DNA of 64,000 bases, taken from NCBI GenBank assembly GCA_013397935.1, contig VZRN01004407.1, positions 5,192,081 through 5,256,080 of the forward strand. The letters run 5' to 3'. The notes beneath the pieces are model-generated. The model had not been told where the DNA came from and ran no database searches. It worked only from the letters and a program-made list of their open reading frames with translations. This DNA comes from Dasyornis broadbenti. Its lineage: Eukaryota > Chordata > Aves > Passeriformes > Dasyornithidae. How positions within the stretch are numbered: the first letter of the stretch is position 1; every line of letters begins with the position of its first letter. The translations under genes and the position numbers were made by a program. Shown piece after piece: positions 54,291 through 64,000 of this stretch.

Positions 54291-56176
54291 GAGGCCTTGG
54301 AGATACGTCTAGGTTGCCTAAGCCCTTCAGTATTTTATTACAAGGTCTGGTATATAGGGCCTAGCTTTTTCTCTCCTGGTTTTTAATAAAAACCCTGATG
54401 GTAGTACAGGCATTTCTTTGGGACTGATCTGTAAGTCTTCTTGATGCTTTGGGTCACAAATTGGCTTGAGCCAAGCGTTGCTCTGCTGGGAATGCCTTGT
54501 GCTGTGCCGTACATCGCTGTCCTCTGCAATGAGCTCATTTCTGTAGGTTGTGCTCTGTGCGTGTGCAGCACAGGATACGTCTTTCAATGCCGAGTGCAAA
54601 ACATCTGATTCACTGTGTCCAAATTTGTCAGTGAATGAGGTCCAGTTATGCAAATACAAAGTAATTTTTATCTTGTTGCATTATTTGCTTGGGAAGTATA
54701 CTGAGTTACTGTTGTAACTCTGAATAATTTGTTATTATCAATATAGTAACATCATACACTGTGCTGTAACCACTACTAAGAATGTAGAGCCTACTTTTTG
54801 GGAGGGAAACTAACAGAGGAAAAAAATCTGATTAGTTAACTAAGTTGCAATGTTGAGATTCTCTTAAAACAACTGTTGGTGTCTATATTACTTTTTTAGC
54901 ATTGTTCTACTGTTCTTTGCTGACAGATTCAATGAATTTGCTTTATTAGTTTAGTACTGCTGTCAGGAAGTGTTTGTACCCTTATGTCCAGCTGTGTCAA
55001 GGCCATCTCACAGCTATGGGTTTTGACCATCACAGGGTAGTATTTCTACTGTAGTAAAATATCACATAATCAGCATCAAACATCTTTACTTGTTTAGAAG
55101 ATGTCCCAAATGGCATTAATGGCAATTGATTTCCTGCTCAGTGGCCTACAGACAAGTCATCTATAAACAAGATCTTTCAAGCTGTTGGTCTGTGCAGAGT
55201 GCTTGGAGCACTAATGCAGATCTATGGGTGCAGTTCAAGTGCTCACTGCTTGCTTCAGCACTGAATTTTGCTGCCTCTCCTATTCTTGTTTAGTGTAACT
55301 TGTCAAGTATTCAGGAAGTCATTAGTATTATGCAGTCACCAAAGGCATGCTCATGGCACAGTTTGATACTTTGCATGCGATACGACTTAAACACTATACC
55401 ATCCACGCTGACTTTTCCTGTCGTTTCCCTTGGTGTTTGTGCAGCACCCGTGACTGTAGCACAACAGGCAGTTACAGAGCATGACATCTTTGCTGCAGCA
55501 TCCATGAGAGACTGAGATGAATTCCAGTGCATGTGACTCATCAGTGAGCTTGGTGCAGCTGAGGCTCCTCTGATTTCTAGCTCTTCGTTCTGTGAGAGCC
55601 ACTTGCTGACAGAGTAATTCCTGTGATATATTAAACACTTCCATTGAAACACAGGTTCACTGATAGCGTGGCAGCTCCCTGCAGATTCTCTGTGATGTAT
55701 TTTGTTCCCCTCACACTTGATAATTGCTGTCTTGTTGCATCATGTTTCTCAGTGAAGGTTTACTCAGATAATTAATTCTAGTGATAGTAAATTAAAATGG
55801 TACATAGATTATGTTCACACCTAGTATGCATTATTTTGAACTGACATGTCAAAAGGTCTTCTAATATGTCTGTCAAATTCCTTTATATGTAACTCTATAA
55901 TTGTATGCAGAGCTGTTGTCAGTTGCTTGTAAGGAAGGAATATATAGCATATTTGGTGCCAAGTACATGTTTTGAAGATGTAATGTCAAGGAAAATATTA
56001 CTTAGTTAGTCTGGTACCTTATAGAACATTTCTGTTTCCATTATTTCTGAAGAGATATGGCCAAGTAGGTTCTTAATTTCATCTAGTAGGGATCCAGAAA
56101 GACAGATTTTCTGGTTTTTTATAGCATTTCTTGGCCCAGTACCTATATGCTGGCTTTCACTGTCAAACTGCTAAAC
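54291..56176. other. Intron 1 immediately upstream of exon 2
   Basis: Between the GC-rich block and the branch-point region the sequence is of mixed composition. The part at about 55190-55660 is less AT-rich and open in several frames on both strands, which fits conserved noncoding DNA more than an exon. No acceptor-donor pair with a recognisable coding product was found. Confidence 0.5.
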
Positions 56177-56205
56177 ATTAACTAACCCAAATACTTACTC
56201 TGCAG
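56177..56205 (+). other. KCNMA1: 3' splice site of KCNMA1 intron 1 with branch-point candidate
   Basis: The intron ends CTCTGCAG directly before the first exon codon. A good branch-point match CTAAC lies at 56182-56186, with its A at 56185, 21 nt from the exon. TTAAC just upstream is an alternative. No AG occurs between the branch point and the acceptor AG at 56204-56205. The polypyrimidine tract is short and interrupted by AAATA and TTA, so the site appears to rely on the branch point more than on a strong tract. Confidence 0.9.
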
Positions 56206-56370
56206 GAGGCCCAGAAGATCAATGGTGGTGGAGATACACAGGCAGATGGAGCCTGCAAACCAACAGATGAAAAAGAGGAGAATGTGGCAGCAGAAGTGGG
56301 ATGGATGACGTCTGTGAAAGATTGGGCAGGAGTCATGATATCTGCCCAGACATTAACTGGCAGAGTACTT
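56206..56370 (+). CDS. KCNMA1: KCNMA1 (BK channel alpha subunit) exon 2, internal coding exon
   Basis: KCNMA1 encodes the pore-forming subunit of the large-conductance calcium- and voltage-activated K+ channel, a tetramer in the plasma membrane of neurons, muscle and hair cells. The exon reads in frame 1 as 55 codons without a stop. It begins EAQKINGGGDTQADGACKP, continues TDEKEENVAAEVGW, and ends with MTSVKDWAGVMISAQ and TLTGRVL. This is the C-terminal part of the intracellular S0-S1 linker plus the beginning of S1 (about codons 36-55). The Asp of the KDW triplet (codon 39, bases 56320-56322) corresponds to Asp99 of mouse Slo1, known to help coordinate the activating Mg2+ ion. An AG acceptor precedes it and GTAAGT follows, and both introns are phase 0. 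Compared with the mammalian exon as I remember it, the linker is one residue longer (GGGDTQADG) and carries an additional Cys (GACKP). The identification is near certain; the species is not determined. Confidence 0.97.
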
Positions 56371-56376
56371 GTAAGT
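56371..56376 (+). other. KCNMA1: 5' splice site of KCNMA1 intron 2
   Basis: The exon ends GTACTT and the intron starts GTAAGT, a consensus U1 donor on the intron side. The last exon bases (CTT) are not the usual CAG or AAG, so the exon side contributes little pairing. The junction falls after a complete Leu codon (phase 0). This matches the known KCNMA1 boundary, where S1 continues in exon 3. Confidence 0.93.
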
Positions 56377-58822
56377 TTTCTATGATTTTCTATGTCTCTA
56401 TTTTAAAGAACATTTTTAAGAAGCACTGTGTCCTAGCATTAGTGGAGGATTTTTGATTGGTTTGTTGCATCAGCACTGAGTCAGTCCCAATTTTCTCTTT
56501 CAGAAGTAAAATAGCAGGCTAATTCCCACTGCAAGGCAGAGGCAGCAAGGACAGAAAACTGACTTCCAAACCACTCCCCAGCCTATTTCAGTACTCTGGC
56601 ACCATGGTTTTGAGCTGTGCTACACACAGCGAGTTTATTAATTTCATATTAGGTGTTAAAACTATAGACCTATTTTATCTGAAAGTAAAATTGAGCTGGG
56701 GAAAAATGGAAGCCAACTTGCAAAATAAGCCCCGTGTTACAAATGTAGAGAGTGGTCAGAACTGTAAAGCAAAGACAAGATTGAATTGGCCATGCAAGGA
56801 GAGTTGATATTTTTAGTAGAATAGTACTGATTTTTTTAAAATATAAAATAAAATATTTTATCTCAATATAGTGGGAGAACTTACTCAACTCTGACTTTAT
56901 TTCTTTAGGGTATTTTTTTTTGTTGTACTTAGAGTTTACCATTGCATTTTATAAGGGGTTAGCTGGCCAATGTCCTCCGGTTAGGTTATTTCTGAGAGTA
57001 TATTTATAGTCTTGTCAAGGTACAGCAGCATGTATTGTGCACATCTGGTTTTATCAAAAGGATTAACCGTCTGAGAAATAAGTAGTGATGCATGGAACCT
57101 GTTAGTTAATTTTTGTCAGTTTAGAAAACAAGGTGCATTTATTTTAATATAGCACTCATCAACTTCAGTATTTGAATTGACAGGATATATAATTTATGGA
57201 GGACCCTTTTGAGAATGGATGTTGGCTGTTCATTTAAATTTTAGTTTCTGAGAATATTTGCTAAAGGTTAACTGCTTCAATGAACATTTGTGCTAGAGGG
57301 GTAATGTTAATTTTATTTTTTAAATGTAGGCTGTAGCAAAATCAAATCAATATTTGTGTTGAAGTGCATTGAAAATATTAGGACTTATTCACGGATTCCT
57401 ACTAATTTAATACAACCTGTTCCTGCCAGCTATTATATTTCTGAATTGAAGTGCATAATTTTTTTTCCCCTGAAGAAGAAAGAACTACTGGTGATTTCAC
57501 AGTTCTCTGAAATAAAAATTGTATGAGATATCTGCAGCTAAAGAAATTTCAGTGAATTTTTACACTGTGAGAGTTGAAATTAAAATCAATCTTGGACATC
57601 AATGTTTACCAAAAAAGCGTAAAAAGCAGTCCAGTGAAAATGGGCTTGGGAGAAGAGTTGCAATTGAACTTCAGTTGTGGAACTGCTCCCTGGGTTTATT
57701 TGGGAAGAGAAGGAGACCAGTTAGTGCAGTGTGGGACACACATCATTGTCAAGTAGCAGCTTATTTTCTGCTCATGGAAATGCTCCCATCATTATTCTTA
57801 CCTGGACAGTCATTATCTTCACCGTGAATCTTAGTGGAATGTCAAGCGCTGATTGTGGAATCTAAACAGGCTACTTTTTGGAGCTCTCTCTGCTGGAGTC
57901 CGTCACCACATCTTTGACATGTCTGATCCAGCTTTTGTTTCTTCCCTAGTAACCTTATAAAACAACTTTCTAATTTATCATATCAGTTTGTCCAGGTGCT
58001 TTGTGAATGCTGAAACAAATATTTAAATAGGGGGTTCCTATAATTACCTCTTTAATATTTAAACTTTATGGCTACCCACAGATGAAGAAAATAAAGGCCA
58101 ACAGTGTGGAAAATACAGGACAAAATACATGTTTAAAGGTTATGGCTTCATAGTGTACAAAATTGGACATTTACATTGACACTGGACCATTTGTACAATT
58201 CTCTAGTGAAATCAAACATTTCTATTTATACAACAGATGCAGTCTTGAAGGCCTTAGGCAACACTGTAGCCATAGAACTCTTTGAAAACTTCTTTTTTTG
58301 GCAAAAAAGACCTTTTTTTCCCAAAATAATTTACAAAATTATGTGTCTTAGTGCATCTGCTGGAAAATAAGGGATGTGTTACTTGTTATTCATGATCTGG
58401 GTCATTGGATACAATTAGTGAAATGATTTAGTCCGCTCAGAGACAAACACTGAAGTCTTCGATAGAGATGATTCCCTTCTACATTAATTTTCTTAAAAAT
58501 GTTTAATTCATTGGTGGTTGTGAGGGCAGGAAGAGTTCTGTACCTGAAATGAAAGTTGAAAAAACCCAACCATGTTCGTAATCTTCTTCCCTTCTGTTCC
58601 ATTCATTAGTGGGAGAATTACATTTAAAGACTAAACAAAGAGGAGAAATTAAAACCTTGTTGTTGTTGGGAGAATCATGAGAAATGAGAATGGGAGATTT
58701 GAAATAGTTAAACAGTCGAATTTTCAAAGCTTTTGACCTTTCATTTGCTTTATCATTATGTCAACTGAGTGTCTCCTAGCCTGTAATTCTTGTCTGTTAA
58801 TGACAACAAGATTAGATACAAG
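56377..58822. other. Start of intron 2, nothing specific recognised
   Basis: AT-rich DNA with a 14-bp perfect palindrome ATAAAATATTTTAT at 56848-56861, which is unremarkable in such sequence. Two overlapping open frames at 57519-57827 and 57574-57756 were examined and give no recognisable product. Confidence 0.65.
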
Positions 58823-59107
58823 ACATGTAAATGATGCCTAGAACAGAGTAACCTGTAACAGAGGCCAAGACAAGTGAGGAGAATAAAAGTGGACAAATTT
58901 ATACGAGGCCTTCAAGTTACATTCAGGGCAAGTAAGGCCCCCCCCGTGGGGCTACACCCAAAAATGCACACCCGGTCACACACTCTTTACCTTTTATAAG
59001 TTCTGTCATATCAGCATATCGGCCCCAATTCTCCAATCATACCCTCAGGCCATGATGTAAACCCCCCCCAGGCCTGTTCCCTGTCCAACCCATTGTTGTT
59101 TACATGT
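58823..59107 (-). mobile_element. LTR-like element remnant (probable solo LTR), orientation inferred
   Basis: A 285-bp block, richer in G+C than its flanks, is bounded by a perfect 9-bp inverted repeat: ACATGTAAA at 58823-58831 and TTTACATGT at 59099-59107. The 279-bp interior from 58826 to 59104 begins TG and ends CA. Read on the minus strand, it has two ATTGG boxes, a TATA-like CTTATAAAAGG (58990-59000 on the plus strand), then a GC hairpin (AGCCCC with GGGGCC around the C8 run 58938-58945), a TATAAA that could serve as poly(A) signal, and a T/C-rich end. This order fits U3-R-U5 of a retroviral LTR. No target-site duplication outside TG..CA was found (AGACA against TGTTT), and no viral gene is present. 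The family is not recognised; a DNA transposon remnant is an alternative. Confidence 0.5.
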
Positions 59108-61006
59108 TTTCAGGCCCCAGGGCAAGAAAGTGTCTTTGAATTTCTATTGTTTTGGCTAAAGCTGATGGGAATAGAGATTTTTTGCATTTTACAAGAAGCA
59201 CAGAAATACACCAAGTTACAGATACATAGAGAATAAAAACTAGGTGAAATTCTCAGGTGTGATAAAAGTGGCATGTGCATGCGATTGTACTAATATTGCA
59301 TTTAGAGTTTGTTAAGATAGTGAAGGTGAAGTACTGAAATACAAATAGACATTCTTATTGCTTTAGCAGCTAAATTCTATTCCTGACATTCTGTAAGTGT
59401 TTTAGGCATAAAAGAAATATTCACACTACCTGGTGTCATCTGAAGGGCAGGCTTTGGAGGAAGAGTTTTGTATGTGGTGATCCAGAATGTCCTTCAGTTA
59501 GAAACTGGTTTTGTTTTTTCAAGTAGTGCAGTGTCTAGGCATGGTGCTTACAGTTGTGTGGTCAGAATCTCCTTTTTTTCATCATATTTTAGGTTTAAGA
59601 AGCACAACTGGAACATAATGTTTTTGGTGACACAACCTTTGAAAATGTGGCTTTTGCTCTTAAGGAATGTATATGAGCATTTGACATATGGTTTAAAAAT
59701 GTGTCCATGTTAAATTGCATAAGCACAGGATTTAATAACATGCTAATTGAACCCGTGCAGTTCTGTTTGCATTTGATGTTGAGTGGCGTAAATATAAATA
59801 ACAGTAAAAAGTAACAGTTTACTTAAAATCTGTTCAGGGAAATACTGATTTACTTTTAAGTGCTATAAAATGCTGTAGATGATGGAAGTGTCAGATTGTT
59901 GAGGTTGGTTTCTCAAAGAAGAATAAGACACATTCATAATTAATCTCAAGATGCAGGAAATTAAACATAGTAATGAACTGATTTTGCTTCCTGAAATTAT
60001 CATTATATCATTTGAGTAAGAAGAAAAAGATTTCCTTAATTACATGAAGTGTTTGATATACAGAAGACAGTCATATGTATATTGTTTAATTTGACACAGT
60101 TTAATTCATGGAAAGCTTTAGACCCTTGACTGGACTTCTGAAGAACTCTTAAAAATGGTAGAAGGCCCCACTACTCATTCACGGAAAACCAGTGGATCAT
60201 TAATTATATAAGTATTTATATGAAATTTTCCTGGGGAAAAATATGTAGGTGTTTTTTATGCTTTTTGGTTTTGTTTGCTTGTGTGCTTTGGATTTTTTCA
60301 GTATTTTTCACAATTTGGTTTGTTCTTGCTGCTTTTTATTTACCTTTTTTTTTTCTTTGAAGGAGAGGACTCAAATTCCCTTAACGTTGAGGGGGAAAAT
60401 AATCCGCACAACCTCTTGTGATAAGTAGTAGTTGCCTAGCAGCCAAAGTGAAATTTAACAGTACAGAAACTATGTGGAGTTTCTCCCTGTTTCCAAGGAC
60501 AGTGACTGTTGTCTCATTACTTTAATGAGAATAGGAGCTCAAAGGATAATTTGGTATTTGACAGATAAGAAATTGGAGAAGGTGGTGCATTTGATATACA
60601 TTTTTTGACAGTGTTCTTGACAATATCAGCTGTTTCACTAGATTTTTCAAAGCAGGAAGAAAACCTTTGAGCCAACTTGAGTGTGCAGCATCTCAGAATT
60701 CAAATATGGAGTTTAATAACTTTTCTCAAGGATTGGCAAAGCTCTCATAAATCTACTTCTTTCTTTTTCTTTCAATTTGGACCCTCTCATCCTGAAACGT
60801 AACCAATCTTCTTGTCAAATTAACTTTTTTTTTTCTGGGCATATGTAATGTTGTTAGGATGCAGTTAATCTGAATAGGACTTAATTTAGAATAAAAGGTA
60901 TTAATTGACTAGACAATAGAAAGTGAATGTATTCTTCAGTGATTTAGTCTTTCATACTCATAATATTCCAAGCCTTTTACAAGTCCAAATCTGACATTAG
61001 TTTTTC
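59108..61006. other. Intron 2, nothing specific recognised
   Basis: AT-rich DNA with T-rich runs around 60250-60360. No repeat family, RNA gene or exon was recognised. Confidence 0.65.
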
Positions 61007-61036
61007 AGCAGTGAAGCACATAGCAGTGAAGCACAT
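61007..61036 (+). repeat. 15-bp perfect tandem duplication
   Basis: AGCAGTGAAGCACAT is present twice head to tail (61007-61021 and 61022-61036) without mismatch. Confidence 0.95.
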
Positions 61037-61280
61037 GCATTGTTTGATAAAAGAATTTGTTTTGGAGTCTATTGGCTCTGACACGACAATTTTTCTGAAG
61101 TAGTTAAGCAAAGATTGGTGTGACCTATGGAATCGCCTAGTTAGGCAAAAATAAAAAGTGCCGTATTTTCCCTTGAGCTGTGGTCTAAGTTTCTGAACTT
61201 GGAGGAGAAGGGGAAAGGCTTTCTCAACTTCCAGATCTGAGTGCACAGGCAGAAAACACAGGATATTCCATGTCCTGAGT

Positions 61281-61410
61281 GGTATGGGTGGTGTGTTTTT
61301 GTTTGTGGCCTATGCCTCTTTAATTTTTTTCACTTTTTTTTTGTTGTTTGTTTTTGTTTTGGGGGGGGGGGGTGTTTCTCCCTTTTTTTAAAATTTGTAT
61401 TTGTTTGTTA
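61281..61410 (+). repeat. G/T-rich low-complexity tract with a G12 run
   Basis: Motifs GGTGTGTTTTTGTTTG, TTGTTGTTTGTTTTTG and a run of twelve G (61361-61372), followed by T-rich sequence. The open frame of 70 codons through it (61241-61453) is compositional. Long G runs are error-prone in sequencing, so the exact length is uncertain. Confidence 0.8.
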
Positions 61411-62404
61411 TTTTAGTTCTTCTGAGATGGAAAGAATTATGTATGTACTTTAGATTATACTATTACATTTGTGTAAAAGTTCCCTTTTCTTCATTGTGGT
61501 CAACAAGAAAGAGAAATGACGTAATGATCTAAGGGTAGAGTCTTCCTGAGGTAGGGCATTTGTGTAAAGACAGGGCCCAAACTGCTGAGAATGTACCTTG
61601 CAGTGTGTCAGTGTAACTGAACAGATCTGATCATTGCAGTTGTTTGTGGATCATAAACTGCTTGTCAGTGTTTGGTGCTTACCTCCTTAATGTTCATGGG
61701 GAATAGTTTAGATTCTGCTCATCTCTATTCAGAAATGAACTGTTTAGATCTTTTTAATCTTTCATAGGCCTTGGTGGCACACAAATGAATCCAAGAGATG
61801 AGTTCTAGATTGCCTTAATCTGTGACAATGATGTGGGCTATTTCCAGAGTTTCCATAGGAATAAGAACAATGTTCTCCATTTAAGTTCATGAGATAATGA
61901 TAACGGAATAGAGTAGGAAGTGTTGAGTAAGTCTTGCCTGTTTCTATGGTAACTGCAGGTAGTTTAAGTTCCAGTTATGCGTTTTCTGAATATTTATTTA
62001 TTATTGGTAGTAGCAAGGGGTTTTTTGCAGGCTTTCTTGCTTTGGATCAAAGGTTAGGCTTCTACCCGCAGTCTTGTGGGAAAGTTCTCCTACTGCCCAT
62101 AGGTCTTTAAAACTGAATTATTAAATTTTGCATGTAGATGCTATGTGTAGACAGAGCATTTCTGATTGTCAGTGCGCCTTGCATTTTTGGGAAACTGCTG
62201 TAATTTCAGTGGATCTTGTGCTTAAATAATGTAGCGGTAAAACTAAAATAATAAAAATAAGAGCATGCTAACTTCCTCATATGAGATGGTATCTAGGACC
62301 AAGAAGACAATTTTTTATCAGCTATGACACTGTCATATGGGATTAAAGGTGGCTGATTTAAATTCTTTCACCACTAGCTTGCTTTTAGTACTTTTTTTTA
62401 GTAT
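61411..62404. other. Intron 2, nothing specific recognised
   Basis: AT-rich unique-looking sequence between the G/T-rich tract and the CR1 fragment. Confidence 0.65.
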
Positions 62405-62518
62405 ATTTTGGACAATGCTCTCAGGCACTTGGTGATTCTTGGTGTGTCCTGTGCAGGCCCAAGAGTTGGACAAAATGATCCTGATGCATCCCTTCAAATT
62501 CAGCATATTCTCTGATTA
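62405..62518 (+). mobile_element. CR1 LINE 3'-end fragment (~114 bp), sense orientation
   Basis: The segment GGTGATTCTTGGTGTGTCC, TGTGCAGGCCCAAGAGTTGG, ACAAAATGATCCTGATGC and ATCCCTTCAAATTCAGCATA ends in TTCTCTGATTAAT. It follows the end of the CR1 subfamily whose tail reads 'CAGGGCCAGGAGTTGGACT..GATGATCC..GGGTCCCTTCCAACTCAG..ATATTCTATGATTCTAT'. It is 5'-truncated near 62405 and diverged. The 3' sequence differs in type from the two antisense copies, so it derives from a different CR1 subfamily and a separate insertion. Confidence 0.9.
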
Positions 62519-63003
62519 ATATAGTCTAGTCTTAAACTTTCTTTTCTGTAATCTTGTCTGTGAATTACCTGGCTAATAAAACATAAACAGCATTTTTTCT
62601 ACTCAATTTTACCAGTTTGAAGTACTGCTATGAGGAGGAGGGGTTAGGCTAGCATAAGGTATATGTGCGTGATAAAATCAAATCAAGAAAAGAATAAACA
62701 GTACATTTTATTACGAAATCACATGAATTATACTCAGAACTGGACTTAAAACATTGCTTTTGAATTCTTAGCTCAGAAGGTAGAAAAATAGAAAATTAGT
62801 GTATACATCACACATGCAATTTATCTTAATTAAAATTCCTAATTTTTACCTTTTTTTTTTTTTTGTAAGCCTGATCTCATTGTAGCCTACTCTGTCTTAT
62901 CTTATCAGTCAGTTTATAGGTGTTGCTAAGGAAGTTACCCAGTACAAAGTTATATTCAGGCTTTGGGCTGTGCTGCAGTAACTTCTGTGACCTCTAGATA
63001 CGT
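62519..63003. other. Intron 2, nothing specific recognised apart from a T14 run
   Basis: AT-rich DNA with T14 at 62851-62864. The T run is followed by GTAAGC and not by an AG, so it is not part of a usable acceptor. Confidence 0.65.
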
Positions 63004-63042
63004 GACCATTCTTGCAGAGACCATTCTTGCAGAGACCATTCT
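63004..63042 (+). repeat. 15-bp tandem repeat, 2.6 copies
   Basis: GACCATTCTTGCAGA is repeated at 63004-63018 and 63019-63033, with a third partial copy GACCATTCT at 63034-63042. The full copies are identical. Confidence 0.95.
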
Positions 63043-64000
63043 AAGAGTATTTAAAAGCACAAGGCTTTTCCTACTGTGGGAATAATTATCTTCTGCTAAC
63101 ATTTTTTTGCAACTATCATTTCCTTTCTTGGCTAAATGAAGGTATCCATGGCATTCTGTCATTAAAATGAAGAAAAAGCAAGCACATTTTAAAATAACAT
63201 CAAGTTTTAAATGGTGTGATTATTTGGAGAAAGTCAAGAACATGGTTACTATTCAGATGGCAAAGCTGGTTTAGGTAAGCTTGTATAACAAGTCCTCATT
63301 GCTGAAAAATTGTTGTGAGACTTTATCACTGTTAATAACCTGTATCGTCATATATGTATGTCAAACATGAGTAAGGACAAGTCTTCGCTACTGCTTTCTT
63401 ACATACGTCTGGAATGAAAGCGTGTAAATACAGAAATGCCTTGCTGGTAATGCTGTGTCGATCCTCATGGTAAGAGTGCAGTACAGGGGAAAGTTACCTT
63501 CCGTCTCTGGGCCACTGACAATAGTCAGGTATTGAACAAAAGATACGAGCACAACTGTTGCAAATGAAGCATATTTACAAAGCTCACTAGAGGAGACAGA
63601 TGGCTTCCCCTAAGGCTTTTGTGCTGTTCCCATGTGAAGGGTTGCTCTGATGATGCAGTTGATAATATTGGGGTTTTCATGTTTTTTTTTTCTCTTTATG
63701 TTTAGAGTATTTGATAAAATTGTGCTTGTAATCAAAATACTAATGTGATAATGAATATTTTTTAAGACAATTCTGCGTATGTTTTTGTACAGGTCTACCA
63801 TCAATGATTTGTTCTGAAGTGTGGGGTAAATGGAACAAACTGCTAAACTTATGGTAAAAACAAAAAATCTCCATTTTGGTGTTCAGCAAAATTTTCACAC
63901 AAAATATTGTCTATCAAAATCAGTTTCCTTTTCCTTCTTAAATATTTCATTTTCTTTTAAAAATTGTTGTGAATATTTAGTAAATACCTAACAAGTTTCC
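63043..64000. other. End of window, intron 2, nothing recognised
   Basis: AT-rich sequence with ordinary homopolymer runs. No exon 3 or repeat family was recognised up to the window edge. Confidence 0.65.

Larger units (their letters stand above)
1..56205 (+). other. KCNMA1: KCNMA1 intron 1, 3' portion (5' end lies outside the window)
   Basis: Everything upstream of exon 2 is read as intron 1, since exon 1 (N-terminus, S0, cysteine-rich linker start) was not found. Intron 1 of KCNMA1 is known to be extremely long in vertebrates, which fits more than 56 kb here. The sequence is AT-rich with dense stops in all frames, few interspersed repeats and many short T or A runs. The open frames up to 148 codons do not resemble known proteins and lack a consistent conserved reading frame. 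The smaller elements inside are listed separately. Confidence 0.9.
56377..64000 (+). other. KCNMA1: KCNMA1 intron 2, 5' portion (3' end lies outside the window)
   Basis: No sequence that would encode the continuation of S1 (exon 3) was found downstream of the donor at 56371, so the rest of the window is intron 2. It holds an LTR-like block, one CR1 3' fragment, two short perfect tandem duplications, G/T-rich low-complexity DNA and a T14 run, all listed separately. The open frame at 57519-57827 is not recognised and is treated as chance. Confidence 0.88.

Noticed and set aside
54012..54386. 124-codon open frame through the GC-rich block
   Set aside because: Several frames on both strands are open here because the block has few A/T-rich stop triplets; the peptide is compositional.
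57519..57827. Overlapping open frames of 102 and 60 codons in intron 2, one with a plausible-looking peptide
   Set aside because: Two frames overlap with different products, neither resembles a family I know, there is no splice or promoter context, and the lengths are within chance for AT-rich DNA.
62851..62872. T14 tract as a possible splice acceptor tract for exon 3
   Set aside because: It is followed by GTAAGC with no AG at the right distance and no S1 coding sequence.

Overview
This window is AT-rich, repeat-poor vertebrate nuclear DNA, almost certainly from a bird. Two things support that. First, it holds three copies of the CR1 LINE 3' end, including the avian-type tail built from 8-bp ATTCTATG-like units. 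Second, the only recognisable coding segment matches, in my memory, the avian form of exon 2 of KCNMA1 (Slo1, the large-conductance calcium- and voltage-activated potassium or BK channel). I cannot name the species. One probable LTR-like block hints at a lineage with LTR activity, but this is weak evidence.

Layout: bases 1-56205 are the 3' part of the very long intron 1 of KCNMA1 (+ strand). Bases 56206-56370 are exon 2, 55 codons, phase 0 at both ends. Bases 56371-64000 are the 5' part of intron 2. Neither exon 1 nor exon 3 is in the window. No other gene, tRNA, rRNA or convincing pseudogene was found on either strand. The other open reading frames look like chance frames in intron.

Other content by region: a nearly perfect, pre-miRNA-like hairpin at about 3.9 kb; G/T-rich low-complexity DNA at 13.5 kb; a short tandem duplication at 18.6 kb; a G-rich patch at 19.3 kb; A/C-rich low-complexity tracts between 36 and 42 kb; a full palindromic CRE at 39.6 kb; CR1 remnants at 40.4, 43.8 and 62.4 kb; a MIR-like ancient SINE at 53.7 kb followed by a GC-rich block with an imperfect ~107-bp periodicity at 54.0-54.3 kb; an LTR-like block with 9-bp terminal inverted repeats at 58.8-59.1 kb; and small tandem duplications at 29.0, 61.0 and 63.0 kb.

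Functionally, the exon encodes the end of the cytoplasmic S0-S1 linker and the start of transmembrane segment S1 of the BK channel, including the aspartate of the S0-S1 side of the intersubunit Mg2+ site. Everything else is intronic. If any of it acts, it would be as splicing signals, possible enhancers, or a possible intron-hosted small RNA. The most notable undescribed-looking item is the 3.9-kb hairpin.
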